In this document: positions 1-7,914 of the stretch, piece by piece
Layout of the letters: the number at the start of each line of letters is the position of its first letter
Position numbering within the stretch: position 1 is the first letter of the stretch
Source of the DNA: Bacteroidetes bacterium GWA2_40_15
GTDB lineage: Bacteria; Bacteroidota; Bacteroidia; Bacteroidales; VadinHA17
Assembly (NCBI GenBank): GCA_001768195.1
Contig: MENI01000021.1
Location: 44,239-108,238, forward strand
Length of the DNA stretch: 64,000 bases
Direction: 5' to 3'
The notes under the pieces: generated by a model
Seen by the model: the letters and a program-made list of their open reading frames with translations, nothing else
What the model was told of the DNA's origin: nothing
Databases searched by the model: none
Made by a program: the position numbers and the translations under genes

Positions 1-624
1 CAGGACTTCCATTGTCCCGAATTCCTTTTCGCGGGTTATTGTAACCGAAGTCATCAGTGCGCATATAAGTATCAGTATCAGGGTTATAACACCCGGGACA
101 AACATAAAATGGCTTTGCAGGCCAGGGTTGTAAAACATTTTTACTTCTGGAACGATTCGCATTGCTCCGGTAATTTGTGCCGGTGCAATTCCCATGTTGA
201 AGTCATTGACAATAGCGGTTGTATAGTTGGTGATCAGAGTGGCGGTATTGGGTTCTGAACCATCTGCTATTATGCTGAGGGAAGCCTTGCCGTCTCTTAT
301 AAGCCGCCTTCCGAAATGCTCCTCAAATATTATTACCGCCTTAGTCTTTCCCTTTTTAAGTACCCTGTCGATATCCTTATAGCTCAGCAACTCTTCAGTT
401 TTAATGAAGAATCCCGATGAAATGATTTTGTCCGATAATTTCTGTGTCATCTCATCATGAGAGAGGTCAAGAAAGGCGACACCTGCATTTTTGATATCCA
501 TGCTCACTGCAAAGCCGAATATCAATATCTGCGCAACCGGGATCCCGAACAGGATAACAAGTGTCCTGTAGTCCCTGAAGATATGGAGGAACTCTTTCCT
601 GACAAATCCGAGAAATCTGTTCAT
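1..624 (-). CDS. ABC-2 type transporter permease (partial, C-terminus beyond window)
   Basis: This is the N-terminal 208 residues of an integral membrane permease of the YhhJ/YbhR/YbhS ABC-2 type; the gene continues past base 1. I read it directly from the reverse strand. It begins MNRFLGFVRKEFLHIFRD, the usual cytoplasmic start of the family, followed by a first membrane helix (about residues 22-42, LVILFGIPVAQILIFGFAV). A long extracytoplasmic loop comes next, then a second helix around residues 175-195 (FVPGVITLILILICALM), followed by TREKEFGTMEVL, the conserved cytoplasmic motif of ABC-2 permeases. An in-frame stop lies four codons before the ATG, so the start is firm. It is the last visible gene of the leftward operon and should pair with the two ATPases. 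A second permease probably follows outside the window. Confidence 0.9.
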   Translation of the reverse strand, partial: MNRFLGFVRKEFLHIFRDYRTLVILFGIPVAQILIFGFAVSMDIKNAGVAFLDLSHDEMTQKLSDKIISSGFFIKTEELLSYKDIDRVLKKGKTKAVIIFEEHFGRRLIRDGKASLSIIADGSEPNTATLITNYTTAIVNDFNMGIAPAQITGAMRIVPEVKMFYNPGLQSHFMFVPGVITLILILICALMTSVTITREKEFGTMEVL

Positions 625-691
625 ATGATCGATTTATTTCGTCTTTAACCTTTATTTTTTGATCTTAGCTCACTCCTCCTTTATCTCATGT

Positions 692-805
692 ACTCACCCC
701 CTTCCTTCGCTCCGCTCAGGATTCCCCCTCTCTACTTTGTAAAGAGGGGGAAATCCACTATTGCACCCCCTCTTTGCGAAGCAGAGAGGGGGATGGGGGG
801 TGAGT
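692..805. repeat. Small inverted-repeat element with two internal hairpins
   Basis: This 114-bp element begins ACTCACCCCC (692-701) and ends with the exact complement GGGGGTGAGT (796-805). Inside are two further perfect hairpins, CCCCCTCT/AGAGGGGG at 724-750 and again at 766-792. It has no coding capacity of its own. It sits between the second ATPase gene and the permease gene of the same leftward operon, so it would be transcribed and would fold strongly in the mRNA. It resembles the G/C-rich REP or MITE-like elements common in Bacteroidota. Confidence 0.75.
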
Positions 806-813
806 TCGTGTCT

Positions 814-1539
814 TTATGGCCTCGCTATCTTAATAAATACATCTTCCACTGTTTCTGCATTATACTTCTTCTTCAGATTATCGGGAGTATCCAGGGCTAC
901 AATCTTTCCTTCGCTCATTATTGATATCCTGTCGCAATACTCAGCTTCATCCATGTAATGAGTTGTTACAAAAATAGTTATTCCCATGGCAGCTGTTTCA
1001 TAAATCATCTCCCAGAATTGCCTTCTTGTAATGGGATCCACTCCTCCGGTAGGTTCATCAAGAAACACTATCTTAGGCTCATGCAGCAATGCAACCGAGA
1101 ACGCCAGTTTCTGTCTGAGCCCCAGTGGCAGATCTGATATCAGTCTGTTTTCAAAAGCACGGAATCTGAGCCTGTCGAGCAGCACTCCGATTCTGCTTAC
1201 AATAAGCGAGCGGCTGAGTCCATAAATGCCTCCGTAAAGGGTGATGTTTTCTTTAACTGTAAGATCCTCATAGAGTGAAAATTTCTGGCACATATAACCA
1301 ATGTTCCTTTTTATGAGCTCTGCCTGTTTTCCGGCATCAAACCCTGCCACTGTAACTTTACCCGATGTCGGTGCTGATAGTCCTGACAGAATCCTTATTG
1401 CTGTTGTCTTTCCGGCTCCGTTTGCCCCCAGGAATCCGAATATTTCGCCTTCGTATACCTCGAAACTGAGGTTGTCATTGGCTGTAAAGCTTCCGAACTT
1501 CTTTACCAGATTCTCAACGGATATTACAGTATTTCTCAT
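814..1539 (-). CDS. ABC transporter ATP-binding protein
   Basis: A 241-residue nucleotide-binding domain that powers the efflux system encoded around it. Walker A is GANGAGKT (about residues 38-45). The signature region is degenerate, LPLGLRQKLA in place of LSGGxxQ. Walker B is IVFLDEPTGGVDP, followed by the switch His in FVTTHYMDEAEYCD. The ATG overlaps the stop of the upstream ATPase gene by four bases (1536-1539), which indicates translational coupling. Together with that gene it corresponds to the two halves of the tandem ATPase YbhF of E. coli, encoded here as two polypeptides. The altered signature suggests an asymmetric ATPase pair; this is inference. Confidence 0.93.
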   Translation of the reverse strand: MRNTVISVENLVKKFGSFTANDNLSFEVYEGEIFGFLGANGAGKTTAIRILSGLSAPTSGKVTVAGFDAGKQAELIKRNIGYMCQKFSLYEDLTVKENITLYGGIYGLSRSLIVSRIGVLLDRLRFRAFENRLISDLPLGLRQKLAFSVALLHEPKIVFLDEPTGGVDPITRRQFWEMIYETAAMGITIFVTTHYMDEAEYCDRISIMSEGKIVALDTPDNLKKKYNAETVEDVFIKIARP

Positions 1540-2453
1540 CGTCCTGCGGTCTCCATCAGTTCGAGAAAACGGTCCTCAATACCTGCCTTTGTTTCATTGA
1601 TAGTAACATCACTGATGCCATTGTTTATCAGATGTTCATTGAGCCCTGTAGGAACTATATCATCTTTGAAAGTGACATGGACAGATTCCCCAAACGGGAA
1701 TGATGTAATTGTTAACGGGAATGATCTTAAGGCAGTAATAAGCCTGTATTTCCCGGATGCTTTAATGCTGAATAGCTTCCTGCTGAATCCCGCTCTTATC
1801 TTCGCGGGAGAATCTATTGCCAGGAGTCTCCCATTCTGGATAAGTGCCACCCTGTCGCATCTCATAGCCTCATCCATATAAGGGGTGGATACAAGAATAG
1901 TGATGTTGTGCTGCTTCAGCTTTCCAAGCATGTCCCAGAACTCTGATCTTGAAACGGCATCTACGCCTGTTGTAGGCTCATCCAGGACAAGAAGACCTGG
2001 CTTATGTATGAGGGCGCAGGAGAGAGCCAGTTTCTGCTTCATTCCTCCCGATAATTTGCCGGCAGGCCTTTTCCTGAATGGTTCGATATGCGAATAAATA
2101 TCCGAGATCAGGTCATAGTTTTCGCTTACAGTAGTTCCAAAAATTGTTGCATAGAAGTTGAGATTCTCTTCCACGGACAGATCATGGTAAAGGCTGAATC
2201 GGCCGGGCATATAGCCTATTTCTTTCCTCAGCGCCTTGTATTCAGTCCTGCAGTTTTTCCCGAGTACGCTTATTTCTCCTGTATCCGGAAGGAGCAGGGT
2301 TGTTATAATCCTGAAGAGTGTTGTTTTTCCTGCACCATCAGGACCTATGAAACCGAATACTTCAGATTCATTCACCGAAAACGAAATATCTTCCAGGGCT
2401 GTTGTAGTTCCGAATTTTTTCCCGATTCCGGATGTTTCGATTGTTTTCCCCAT
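1536..2453 (-). CDS. ABC transporter ATP-binding protein
   Basis: A 305-residue ATPase subunit with a complete set of motifs: Walker A GPDGAGKTT near residue 38, an intact signature LSGGMKQKLALSCAL, Walker B LLVLDEPTTGVD and a switch His-equivalent region VSTPYMDEAMRCD. In that last stretch the usual switch His is replaced by Pro (STPYMDEA against the sister subunit's TTHYMDEA). The roughly 80 residues after the core form the C-terminal extension seen in drug-exporter ATPases. The gene starts 19 bp after the adaptor stop and overlaps the next ATPase by four bases. The pair appears complementary: one subunit has the canonical signature, the other the canonical switch His. Confidence 0.93.
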   Translation of the reverse strand: MGKTIETSGIGKKFGTTTALEDISFSVNESEVFGFIGPDGAGKTTLFRIITTLLLPDTGEISVLGKNCRTEYKALRKEIGYMPGRFSLYHDLSVEENLNFYATIFGTTVSENYDLISDIYSHIEPFRKRPAGKLSGGMKQKLALSCALIHKPGLLVLDEPTTGVDAVSRSEFWDMLGKLKQHNITILVSTPYMDEAMRCDRVALIQNGRLLAIDSPAKIRAGFSRKLFSIKASGKYRLITALRSFPLTITSFPFGESVHVTFKDDIVPTGLNEHLINNGISDVTINETKAGIEDRFLELMETAGR

Positions 2454-2472
2454 TTTGATTACAGATCTATGC

Positions 2473-3351
2473 TTAAAAAATGACCTCTCCCGGCATCCCT
2501 GATTTTAGCGACCCGTCATTTGCCACTCCAATCTCAACAGCATATACAAGTGTCACTCTTTCCTCTTTTGTCTGGATTATCTTAGGAGTAAATTCTGCCT
2601 TTTCTGCTATGAACCTGACAATGCCTTCGAATTCTTTGTATCCTTTTTCCCCGTCATCTATTCTGATGTTGCATTTCTGGCAGGTCTTAATATTGCCCAT
2701 CTGGGCCCCGCTTATATATACCTTTAATATAATTTCAGAGAGGTCAGCAACTTTGATCAGCGGTTTCCCGGCGGCTGTAATTTCTCCTGCCTCAGCATAT
2801 TTTTCAATAATTGTGCCTTTTATCGGGGACTTAACACTGCTCCTCCTTATATGTTCGCTAACAGTGTTTTTTTTAGATTCCATTACAGCCATCTCAGCCA
2901 GAACCGACTCTTTCTGGGTATTGTTTGCAGCTATCTGTTTCTGTAGTACAGCCACCTGCCCCGTAAGATCATCATATTGTTTTTGAGTGGCAGCTTCGTC
3001 CCTGAGCATATTACCAATTCTTTGGATATTGATATTGAGGTTTTCTATCTGCTGATTAAGAATCTCGTTCTGTGCATTAGTTGAGCTTATGCGGGTTCTG
3101 ACACTTTTAATGCCTGCATCAATTTCTGATCTCTGAAGGTGCAGTATAGTGGTGTCAACAAGTGCTATCAGATCTCCTGTTTCGACCAGAGTGCCTTCAA
3201 CCGGTTCAAAATCAATTATTCTCCCGGAGGTTTCTGCAGATATTATTATTTCTGCAGCTTCGAAGTTACCGTATGCATCAGCTTCTCCATTATTATTTCT
3301 GCAGCTAACTGAAATAGCAAACAGGATAATTATTAAGAGTTGGTTCTTCAT
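2473..3351 (-). CDS. HlyD/YbhG-type periplasmic adaptor lipoprotein
   Basis: A 292-residue membrane-fusion protein that should bridge the inner-membrane ABC transporter and the TolC-like channel. The N-terminus is a lipoprotein signal ending in a lipobox-like ISVSC (Cys17). It is followed by a split biotinyl-lipoyl-like domain (SAETSGRIIDFEPVEGTLVETGDLIALVDT, and later SPIKGTIIEKYAEAGEITAAGKPL), separated by a long coiled-coil hairpin (about residues 75-165, rich in Q, N, E and I). A beta-barrel domain follows. It ends SGMPGEVIF, typical of the short YbhG class. It lies between the TolC gene and the ATPases, in the usual order of ybhG-like loci. Confidence 0.92.
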   Translation of the reverse strand: MKNQLLIIILFAISVSCRNNNGEADAYGNFEAAEIIISAETSGRIIDFEPVEGTLVETGDLIALVDTTILHLQRSEIDAGIKSVRTRISSTNAQNEILNQQIENLNINIQRIGNMLRDEAATQKQYDDLTGQVAVLQKQIAANNTQKESVLAEMAVMESKKNTVSEHIRRSSVKSPIKGTIIEKYAEAGEITAAGKPLIKVADLSEIILKVYISGAQMGNIKTCQKCNIRIDDGEKGYKEFEGIVRFIAEKAEFTPKIIQTKEERVTLVYAVEIGVANDGSLKSGMPGEVIF

Positions 3352-3380
3352 ATTTGTGATTTATTGATTTATAGATACAC

Positions 3381-4673
3381 TTATTCAATTTCCTGTCCGC
3401 TAATATTCAGGTATTCGATACCGGCAAGTGAGAGATTTATCTTATGTATTTCACTGTTTATGACTGCAGATTTTTCTGAATTCAGTTCATTAAGGTATTC
3501 GGTGGCAGTTATTGTTCCGTTCCCGAACTGCGATTCGGCAGTTGAGGTGATCCTTTTCCTGAGTTCAATAAGTTCTGAATCGGTTCTGACAAGTTCCGTG
3601 AGACTGTTTATCTCGCTCATCTTTGCTTCGAGTTGTCTCCTGAGATTATCTGTCATGTCGGTTTTTCTGTTTTCGATTATTCCCTGCTGGAGGCTTATAA
3701 CCTGCTTCTCATTTCTTGCTTTGTTCCAGTCGAAAATGTTCCACTTGATTCCTGCCCCCATTATATAATAGGTATCGAAAGAGTCATTGAAAAAATCCAT
3801 TCCCGGGGGATTTCCATAACCCAGGGTGGCAAAACCAAAAGCTTTGGGCATTCTTTTGCTCTGAACCATTTTGAGTCCAGCAGAAAGCTGATCTTTTCTC
3901 AGATCGAAAACCTGAAGCTCTGGTCTTTGCAGTTCATCCGGGAGTTCTGCTGCATGATCGGGAAGGATAAACTCTGTAGAATCGCTGATCTCACTTCCTG
4001 TCATGTCAGATAATATCTTCATAAATGCATGGCGGCGTAAACGGTTTTCGGTTATCTGCTGTTCAAGCTTAAGTTTCTCTGAAGCGATTACATCAATATC
4101 CGCTTTTTTGATCACACCGTTATCTGCTGCTGATTGCATTGTGGAGATTCTTTTTACCAGGAGGTTGAAATAATTTTCCAGCAATTGCTTCTGGCGGTTA
4201 AGCAGCATTATGTTGAAATAGAAGGAATTTATCTGCCCTCTCAGCTTATAGAGGTCTGTTTCCGTCTGTTTCTCATTTATCCTCAGCTCTGCCTGTTCAA
4301 TTTCTCTTGCACTTCTGATGGCTCCTCCGTCATAAAGAACCTGGTTTATATCAAGAGTCAATTTATACTGATCCTGGGGCATAGGCCTGAATAGCGATGA
4401 CATGCCCGGAACCGATGCTGTTGCTGCTCCAAAATCTACAACATCAGAGTTATATGCCACACTTGCATTGGCATCTAAAGTGGGGAGCCATCCCTTCGCC
4501 AGGTTCTCATCCTTTATTCTGGAGATATTCGAATAAGCCTGTTTTTCGCCGGCGATGGCATTTGTCTTCATTGCCAATTCATAGCATTCTTTGAGGGTCA
4601 GTTTCTTCTGCGCCTCCAACCCGGATATTCCTGAGTTTATCATCAGGAACAGGATTAAGATTATCCTTTTCAT
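3381..4673 (-). CDS. TolC-family outer-membrane efflux protein
   Basis: A 430-residue outer-membrane channel protein. It has a Sec signal peptide (about residues 1-21, ending GLEAQ) and then the duplicated outer-membrane-efflux repeat: LTLKECYELAMKTN is the family N-terminal signature, and the helical hairpins are rich in Q, E, N and R. It provides the exit duct for the adaptor and ABC transporter encoded downstream. Its ATG overlaps the stop of the regulator gene by four bases (4670-4673), and the adaptor gene follows 29 bp after its stop. Confidence 0.93.
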   Translation of the reverse strand: MKRIILILFLMINSGISGLEAQKKLTLKECYELAMKTNAIAGEKQAYSNISRIKDENLAKGWLPTLDANASVAYNSDVVDFGAATASVPGMSSLFRPMPQDQYKLTLDINQVLYDGGAIRSAREIEQAELRINEKQTETDLYKLRGQINSFYFNIMLLNRQKQLLENYFNLLVKRISTMQSAADNGVIKKADIDVIASEKLKLEQQITENRLRRHAFMKILSDMTGSEISDSTEFILPDHAAELPDELQRPELQVFDLRKDQLSAGLKMVQSKRMPKAFGFATLGYGNPPGMDFFNDSFDTYYIMGAGIKWNIFDWNKARNEKQVISLQQGIIENRKTDMTDNLRRQLEAKMSEINSLTELVRTDSELIELRKRITSTAESQFGNGTITATEYLNELNSEKSAVINSEIHKINLSLAGIEYLNISGQEIE

Positions 4674-5281
4674 TTTGTTAAAGCTTTTATCACAAAATCA
4701 GCAGCAAATACTTTTCTCTCCTCGATGTAGGAGTCAAATGTTATATTCATTTTTTCGAATATGGCTTCGAGCAGCCCTCTGGCTGCAAACGGGAAGACAC
4801 TGATCGCGGCAATTGTTGTCATTATCTGGGGTATCGATTCCTTTGTAATGTTGTATCTGACCAGCTCATCATGATGTTGTTCCTCGAGTACACTCCATAA
4901 TTTATTAATATCGATGTTGTTAAGTATCTTTCTCATCCTTGCCGGATTACGGTTAATCTCATTGAGGATAAAAGCAGGCAGTCTTGGATTCTGCTGAAGA
5001 AATGTAATATGTTCACGGAAAAAGAACCTGATCTTCTCTTCAAGCGATAGATTTTCGCTGAATACGGGGGCAAATTTGGAAAACAGTTTACCTGCTATCT
5101 TTTCAAAAACAGCGTTAAATAGTTTGTCCTTGGTACGGTAATAATAATGTAATAGTGCTTTATTTATTGTGGCACGATCTGCAATATCCTGCATTCTGGC
5201 GCCGTCCATGCCTTTATCGAGAAAGACATCTGTTGCTGCATCAAAAATCCTTTCCTCTGTCAGCTTATCATTTTCTCCCAT
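4670..5281 (-). CDS. TetR/AcrR-family transcriptional regulator
   Basis: A 203-residue repressor with an N-terminal helix-turn-helix (about residues 8-54: ERIFDAATDVFLDKG, then MQDIADRATINKALLHYYYRTKDKLF) and a variable ligand-binding C-terminal domain. It probably controls the efflux operon it heads, as CecR controls ybhGFSR in E. coli; that role is by analogy. The frame extends upstream to 5329, but I choose the ATG at 5281. It gives the normal N-terminus for the family, and an inverted repeat fitting a TetR operator occupies 5306-5327, which would otherwise be coding. Confidence 0.9.
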   Translation of the reverse strand: MGENDKLTEERIFDAATDVFLDKGMDGARMQDIADRATINKALLHYYYRTKDKLFNAVFEKIAGKLFSKFAPVFSENLSLEEKIRFFFREHITFLQQNPRLPAFILNEINRNPARMRKILNNIDINKLWSVLEEQHHDELVRYNITKESIPQIMTTIAAISVFPFAARGLLEAIFEKMNITFDSYIEERKVFAADFVIKALTK

Positions 5282-5305
5282 TTTAACCGCTTTAATTAAT
5301 AAATA

Positions 5306-5327
5306 GGATAAACCAAATAGTTTAACC
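5306..5327. promoter_or_regulatory. Candidate TetR-family operator
   Basis: An imperfect inverted repeat, GGATAAAC-N6-GTTTAACC (7 of 8 positions symmetrical), lies 24 bp upstream of the TetR start codon. Position and symmetry fit an autoregulatory operator for the efflux operon. No binding data are available from sequence alone. Confidence 0.5.
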
Positions 5328-5452
5328 AAAAAGACAAAGTTATTACAGATATTTAATCCACCAACTTTTTTTTGAAATATTTTTTGCCAGGTAATATAAT
5401 TTGTTTATATTTAGTTATATATGGTCTCGCTGACCTGAATCCTGAATAAAAA

Positions 5453-5806
5453 ATGTTGCTGCACAATAGGAAACGCCTTAGGCTGTTGGGGTTTAATTAT
5501 TCAAGAAAACGGCATTATTTTTTTACTATCGTTGTTAAAGATCGTTTTCATTCCTTCGGTTTGATTAAGAATAAATCTATCTGTTTGTCAGCAAATGGTA
5601 TTATTGCCAGGGAACAATGGCATTGGTTAGGAAGACAGTACCCATATATTGATTTGAATTCATTTGTAATTATGCCTGATCATGTTCATGGGATTATTTT
5701 CATAAATTCTGATTATTATATTAATAATTGTGCTGGGAACAGTCGCGACTGTTCCCAACACCCCCTAAGGGTGGTAAAAATCCTGACTATGACCAATATT
5801 GGTTAA
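5453..5806 (+). pseudogene. Truncated REP-associated tyrosine transposase (RAYT, Y1 family)
   Basis: The 117-residue frame matches the N-terminal part of RAYT/IS200-type transposases: YSRKRHYFFTIVVKDR, then the HUH metal-binding motif in FVIMPDHVHGIIFIN (His-x-His). Full proteins of this family are roughly 150-240 residues with a catalytic Tyr after the HUH motif. Here homology ends about 10 residues after the motif, at a 22-bp palindrome (5735-5756), and the remaining 25 residues look random before the stop. The catalytic Tyr region is absent. G/C-run repeats (CCCCCATTCAGGGGGG, 5821-5836) follow directly. It is a remnant rather than an active enzyme. Confidence 0.8.
5735..5756. repeat. Perfect 22-bp palindrome inside the RAYT remnant
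   Basis: GGGAACAGTCG is followed immediately by its exact complement CGACTGTTCCC. It lies at the point where RAYT homology ends. RAYT enzymes act on REP-type palindromes, so this may be one of their substrate sequences lodged in a transposase copy. Confidence 0.85.
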
Positions 5807-5869
5807 AACCGGAAGATTAACCCCCATTCAGGGGGGCAGGGGGGCTGAATAGAGAGACAGTGAATCCCC

Positions 5870-6694
5870 TCAGGGTTGCAATGTGGCTTTAATTGCTTCA
5901 ATCTTTTTGATTGTTCTTTCGCCTGATTCCTTTTTCAATAGACGGTTATAATCATCAAGGCCGTTCAGATATTCATTTATGTCAGATATTATGCCTGTAA
6001 TTTCATCTGAGGTAATACTACCAGTGAGGGTCTCAATTAAGGCATTGCGATATTCCTGATTGCCTTTCAATTGTGACAGCTCATTAATCCTCTCTCTTTT
6101 ATTAGCAGGGCAGATCACATCCATATCTATTCCACGCTCCTTATAGGTAAGTCCCCCGGTGAGCCTCTTCATTTCCTGTACAGAAACAGATTTCAGATAT
6201 GACGGCACTTCAGTTTCTGAATCACTCATAGTTAATTCCCCCGATTTTATATTATAGATATACCATAGCCTGAATTTAAGGTAAATAGCTGAATCAAGTC
6301 CCCATTTCAACTCATTCTCCCATCCTGAAACAGGTTCGATCTTAAATGCTGCAGAATCGCTTCTGATCATAAGATTGAATTTCCATCTGCTCTCTGAATA
6401 GGGCAGGGAGCCATAATCCATTATTGTAACAAGGGATCTTTTAATGATATTGAACTGGTACAGGGCGACATTTTTATAGAGAGTCTTCGGAATGCCTCCG
6501 TCGGGGAAGGCTGTAATCCCTTTTGCCGGCCTGTTTGCTTTGGATGAATGAAAGAAATAAAGATTAAGTGAATCACTGTCAAAATATCCGGGAGCCTGGA
6601 ATTCGCATGTTACATTGATATCCCCGTAGCAGCCTGAAAGACCGGTTGATATGATCAGAATACCAAGGACGAACTGTAAATGCTTAATTAACAT
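5870..6694 (-). CDS. Hypothetical lipoprotein
   Basis: A 274-residue protein that I do not recognise. The start at 6694 is chosen over an in-frame ATG at 6736 because it gives a clean lipoprotein signal (MLIKHLQFVLGILIISTGLSGC, lipobox LSGC). The mature part opens with a beta-rich region (residues 25-160, many alternating aromatic and polar residues). It ends in a charged helical segment (about 185-274) with ISDINEYLNGLDDYNRLLKK. It should be anchored in the outer membrane. It is transcribed alone, convergent with the RAYT remnant. Confidence 0.75.
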   Translation of the reverse strand: MLIKHLQFVLGILIISTGLSGCYGDINVTCEFQAPGYFDSDSLNLYFFHSSKANRPAKGITAFPDGGIPKTLYKNVALYQFNIIKRSLVTIMDYGSLPYSESRWKFNLMIRSDSAAFKIEPVSGWENELKWGLDSAIYLKFRLWYIYNIKSGELTMSDSETEVPSYLKSVSVQEMKRLTGGLTYKERGIDMDVICPANKRERINELSQLKGNQEYRNALIETLTGSITSDEITGIISDINEYLNGLDDYNRLLKKESGERTIKKIEAIKATLQP

Positions 6695-6819
6695 AATATC
6701 TGGTTTCAGAGCATAAATGATACAGGTGGATTTCAAAGTTAGGATTTTTATTCCAGTTGTAAGATATCTGAAATACTCCTGAGTTAATATTCAAAAAATA
6801 ATAAACTGTTTAAATAAAA

Positions 6820-6940
6820 AAAATAGGGGTATATATTAATAATAAGATATAAATAGTTATCTTGCCCCCATAAAAAATAGGGTATAAAATGGGAAATGAA
6901 TAATAATACTAACATAGACCCCTATAAAAAGAGGGTTAAT
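6820..6940 (+). promoter_or_regulatory. Three spaced copies of an A-tract/GGGT motif upstream of the porin-like gene
   Basis: In the AT-rich region before the gene at 6985, the motif A5-7-(T/G)AGGG(G)T followed by an A/T-rich tail occurs at 6818-6830, 6872-6883 and 6925-6936. The G-runs lie 53-54 bp apart, close to five helical turns. The second and third copies are preceded by CCCC runs (6865-6869 and 6919-6922), so each can pair as an inverted C-run/G-run. The same motif with the same spacing is found upstream of amtB. This looks like a set of binding sites for one regulator; its identity is unknown. Confidence 0.5.
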
Positions 6941-6984
6941 AATAAAAAAAGAATATTTTAGTTTTACTAATTTAAATTTAAACT

Positions 6985-7677
6985 ATGAAAAAGGGAACAA
7001 GTCTTTTAGTTGCTACGATTTCCTGCTTTGTGTCAGCATCATTTGATACTGCATATTCACAGGATGATACTGATTCAAAATTTAAGGCGGGAGCTGATTT
7101 TTATAGTAATTATATATGGAGAGGTTCAAATTATGGAACTGGTCCTGTTATACAGCCATCAGCAAAATATTCCGGTAAAATACTTACAGCCGGCGCCTGG
7201 GCTTCGACCGATTTAAATGGATTTCAGGAAGCAGACTTGTTTTTAAGTTTTGCACTTCCGGCAGGTTTCAGTGCGGGATTGACTGATTATTATTTTTCAG
7301 GGCTTGAATACTTTGATTATTCTTCGGCTTCAGGCTGTCATGCTTATGAGATCAATCTTGGTTTTGCAAAAGCAGGCTTCAGTTTAAGCGGGAACTATAT
7401 AATTAATGAGGCAGGTGGCGCCGGCAGTCTTGGAGGAGATACATATTTACAGGCAGGATATTCTTTCAGCTATTTTAATGTGTTCCTGGGAGCTGGTGAC
7501 GGCTGGCATACTTTTAATCCTGATACTGGTGAAGACAAATTTGCTGTATGTAATTTGGGAATCGGGGTATTAAAATCCATCAAAGTAACAGAAACATTTA
7601 ATATACCCGTTACAGGTCAGGTAATTTTAAATCCTGACAAGGAACAGATGTTTATTGTTGTAGGATTTACATTCTGA
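6985..7677 (+). CDS. TorF/Gcw_chp-family outer-membrane protein
   Basis: A 230-residue beta-barrel protein with a Sec signal peptide (about residues 1-25, ending AYSQ) and the family hallmark FYSNYIWRGSNYG near residue 42. It then shows alternating amphipathic strands (AGAWASTDLNGFQEADLFLSFALP and later FSAGLTDYYFSG) and ends on a hydrophobic strand with a C-terminal Phe (FIVVGFTF), as expected for outer-membrane barrels. Members of this family often lie beside ammonium transporter and PII genes, as here. The suggested role is outer-membrane passage of a small nitrogen compound; this is inference from context. It shares the upstream motif array with amtB. Confidence 0.8.
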   Translation: MKKGTSLLVATISCFVSASFDTAYSQDDTDSKFKAGADFYSNYIWRGSNYGTGPVIQPSAKYSGKILTAGAWASTDLNGFQEADLFLSFALPAGFSAGLTDYYFSGLEYFDYSSASGCHAYEINLGFAKAGFSLSGNYIINEAGGAGSLGGDTYLQAGYSFSYFNVFLGAGDGWHTFNPDTGEDKFAVCNLGIGVLKSIKVTETFNIPVTGQVILNPDKEQMFIVVGFTF

Positions 7678-7754
7678 ACCAGGGATTATTTATTGCTGAC
7701 TGGCTGACCTATAGTTCAGATTTGTGTAAAATATAATAAAAAATAAAAATAGTA

Positions 7755-7860
7755 TACAAAAAACGGGGGTATATGATAAAAAAAGTTAATAAAACGAAAA
7801 TTACTACATAAAAACAGGGGTTAAAATGAAAAAAAGAATTAATATAATTGGAAATACCCT
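7755..7860 (+). promoter_or_regulatory. Two or three further copies of the A-tract/GGGT motif upstream of amtB
   Basis: AAAAAAACGGGGGTATAT (about 7757-7774) and TAAAAACAGGGGTTAAAAT (about 7809-7827) repeat the motif seen before the porin-like gene, again about 52 bp apart between G-runs. A possible reversed copy, ACCCTAAAAAC, lies at 7856-7866. The shared architecture suggests common control of both transcription units, plausibly by nitrogen status. Confidence 0.45.
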
Positions 7861-7914
7861 AAAAACAATTATGTTTGTCGCGAAATAATGATAGAATTTA
7901 AAAATTATTAAACT

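Noticed and set aside
688-958. Small plus-strand frames over the inverted-repeat element
   Set aside because: They arise from the repeat and the antisense of the ATPase gene; composition is not protein-like.
5282-5329. Longer TetR protein starting at 5329
   Set aside because: The extra 16 residues are hydrophobic and atypical, and a likely operator occupies this stretch.
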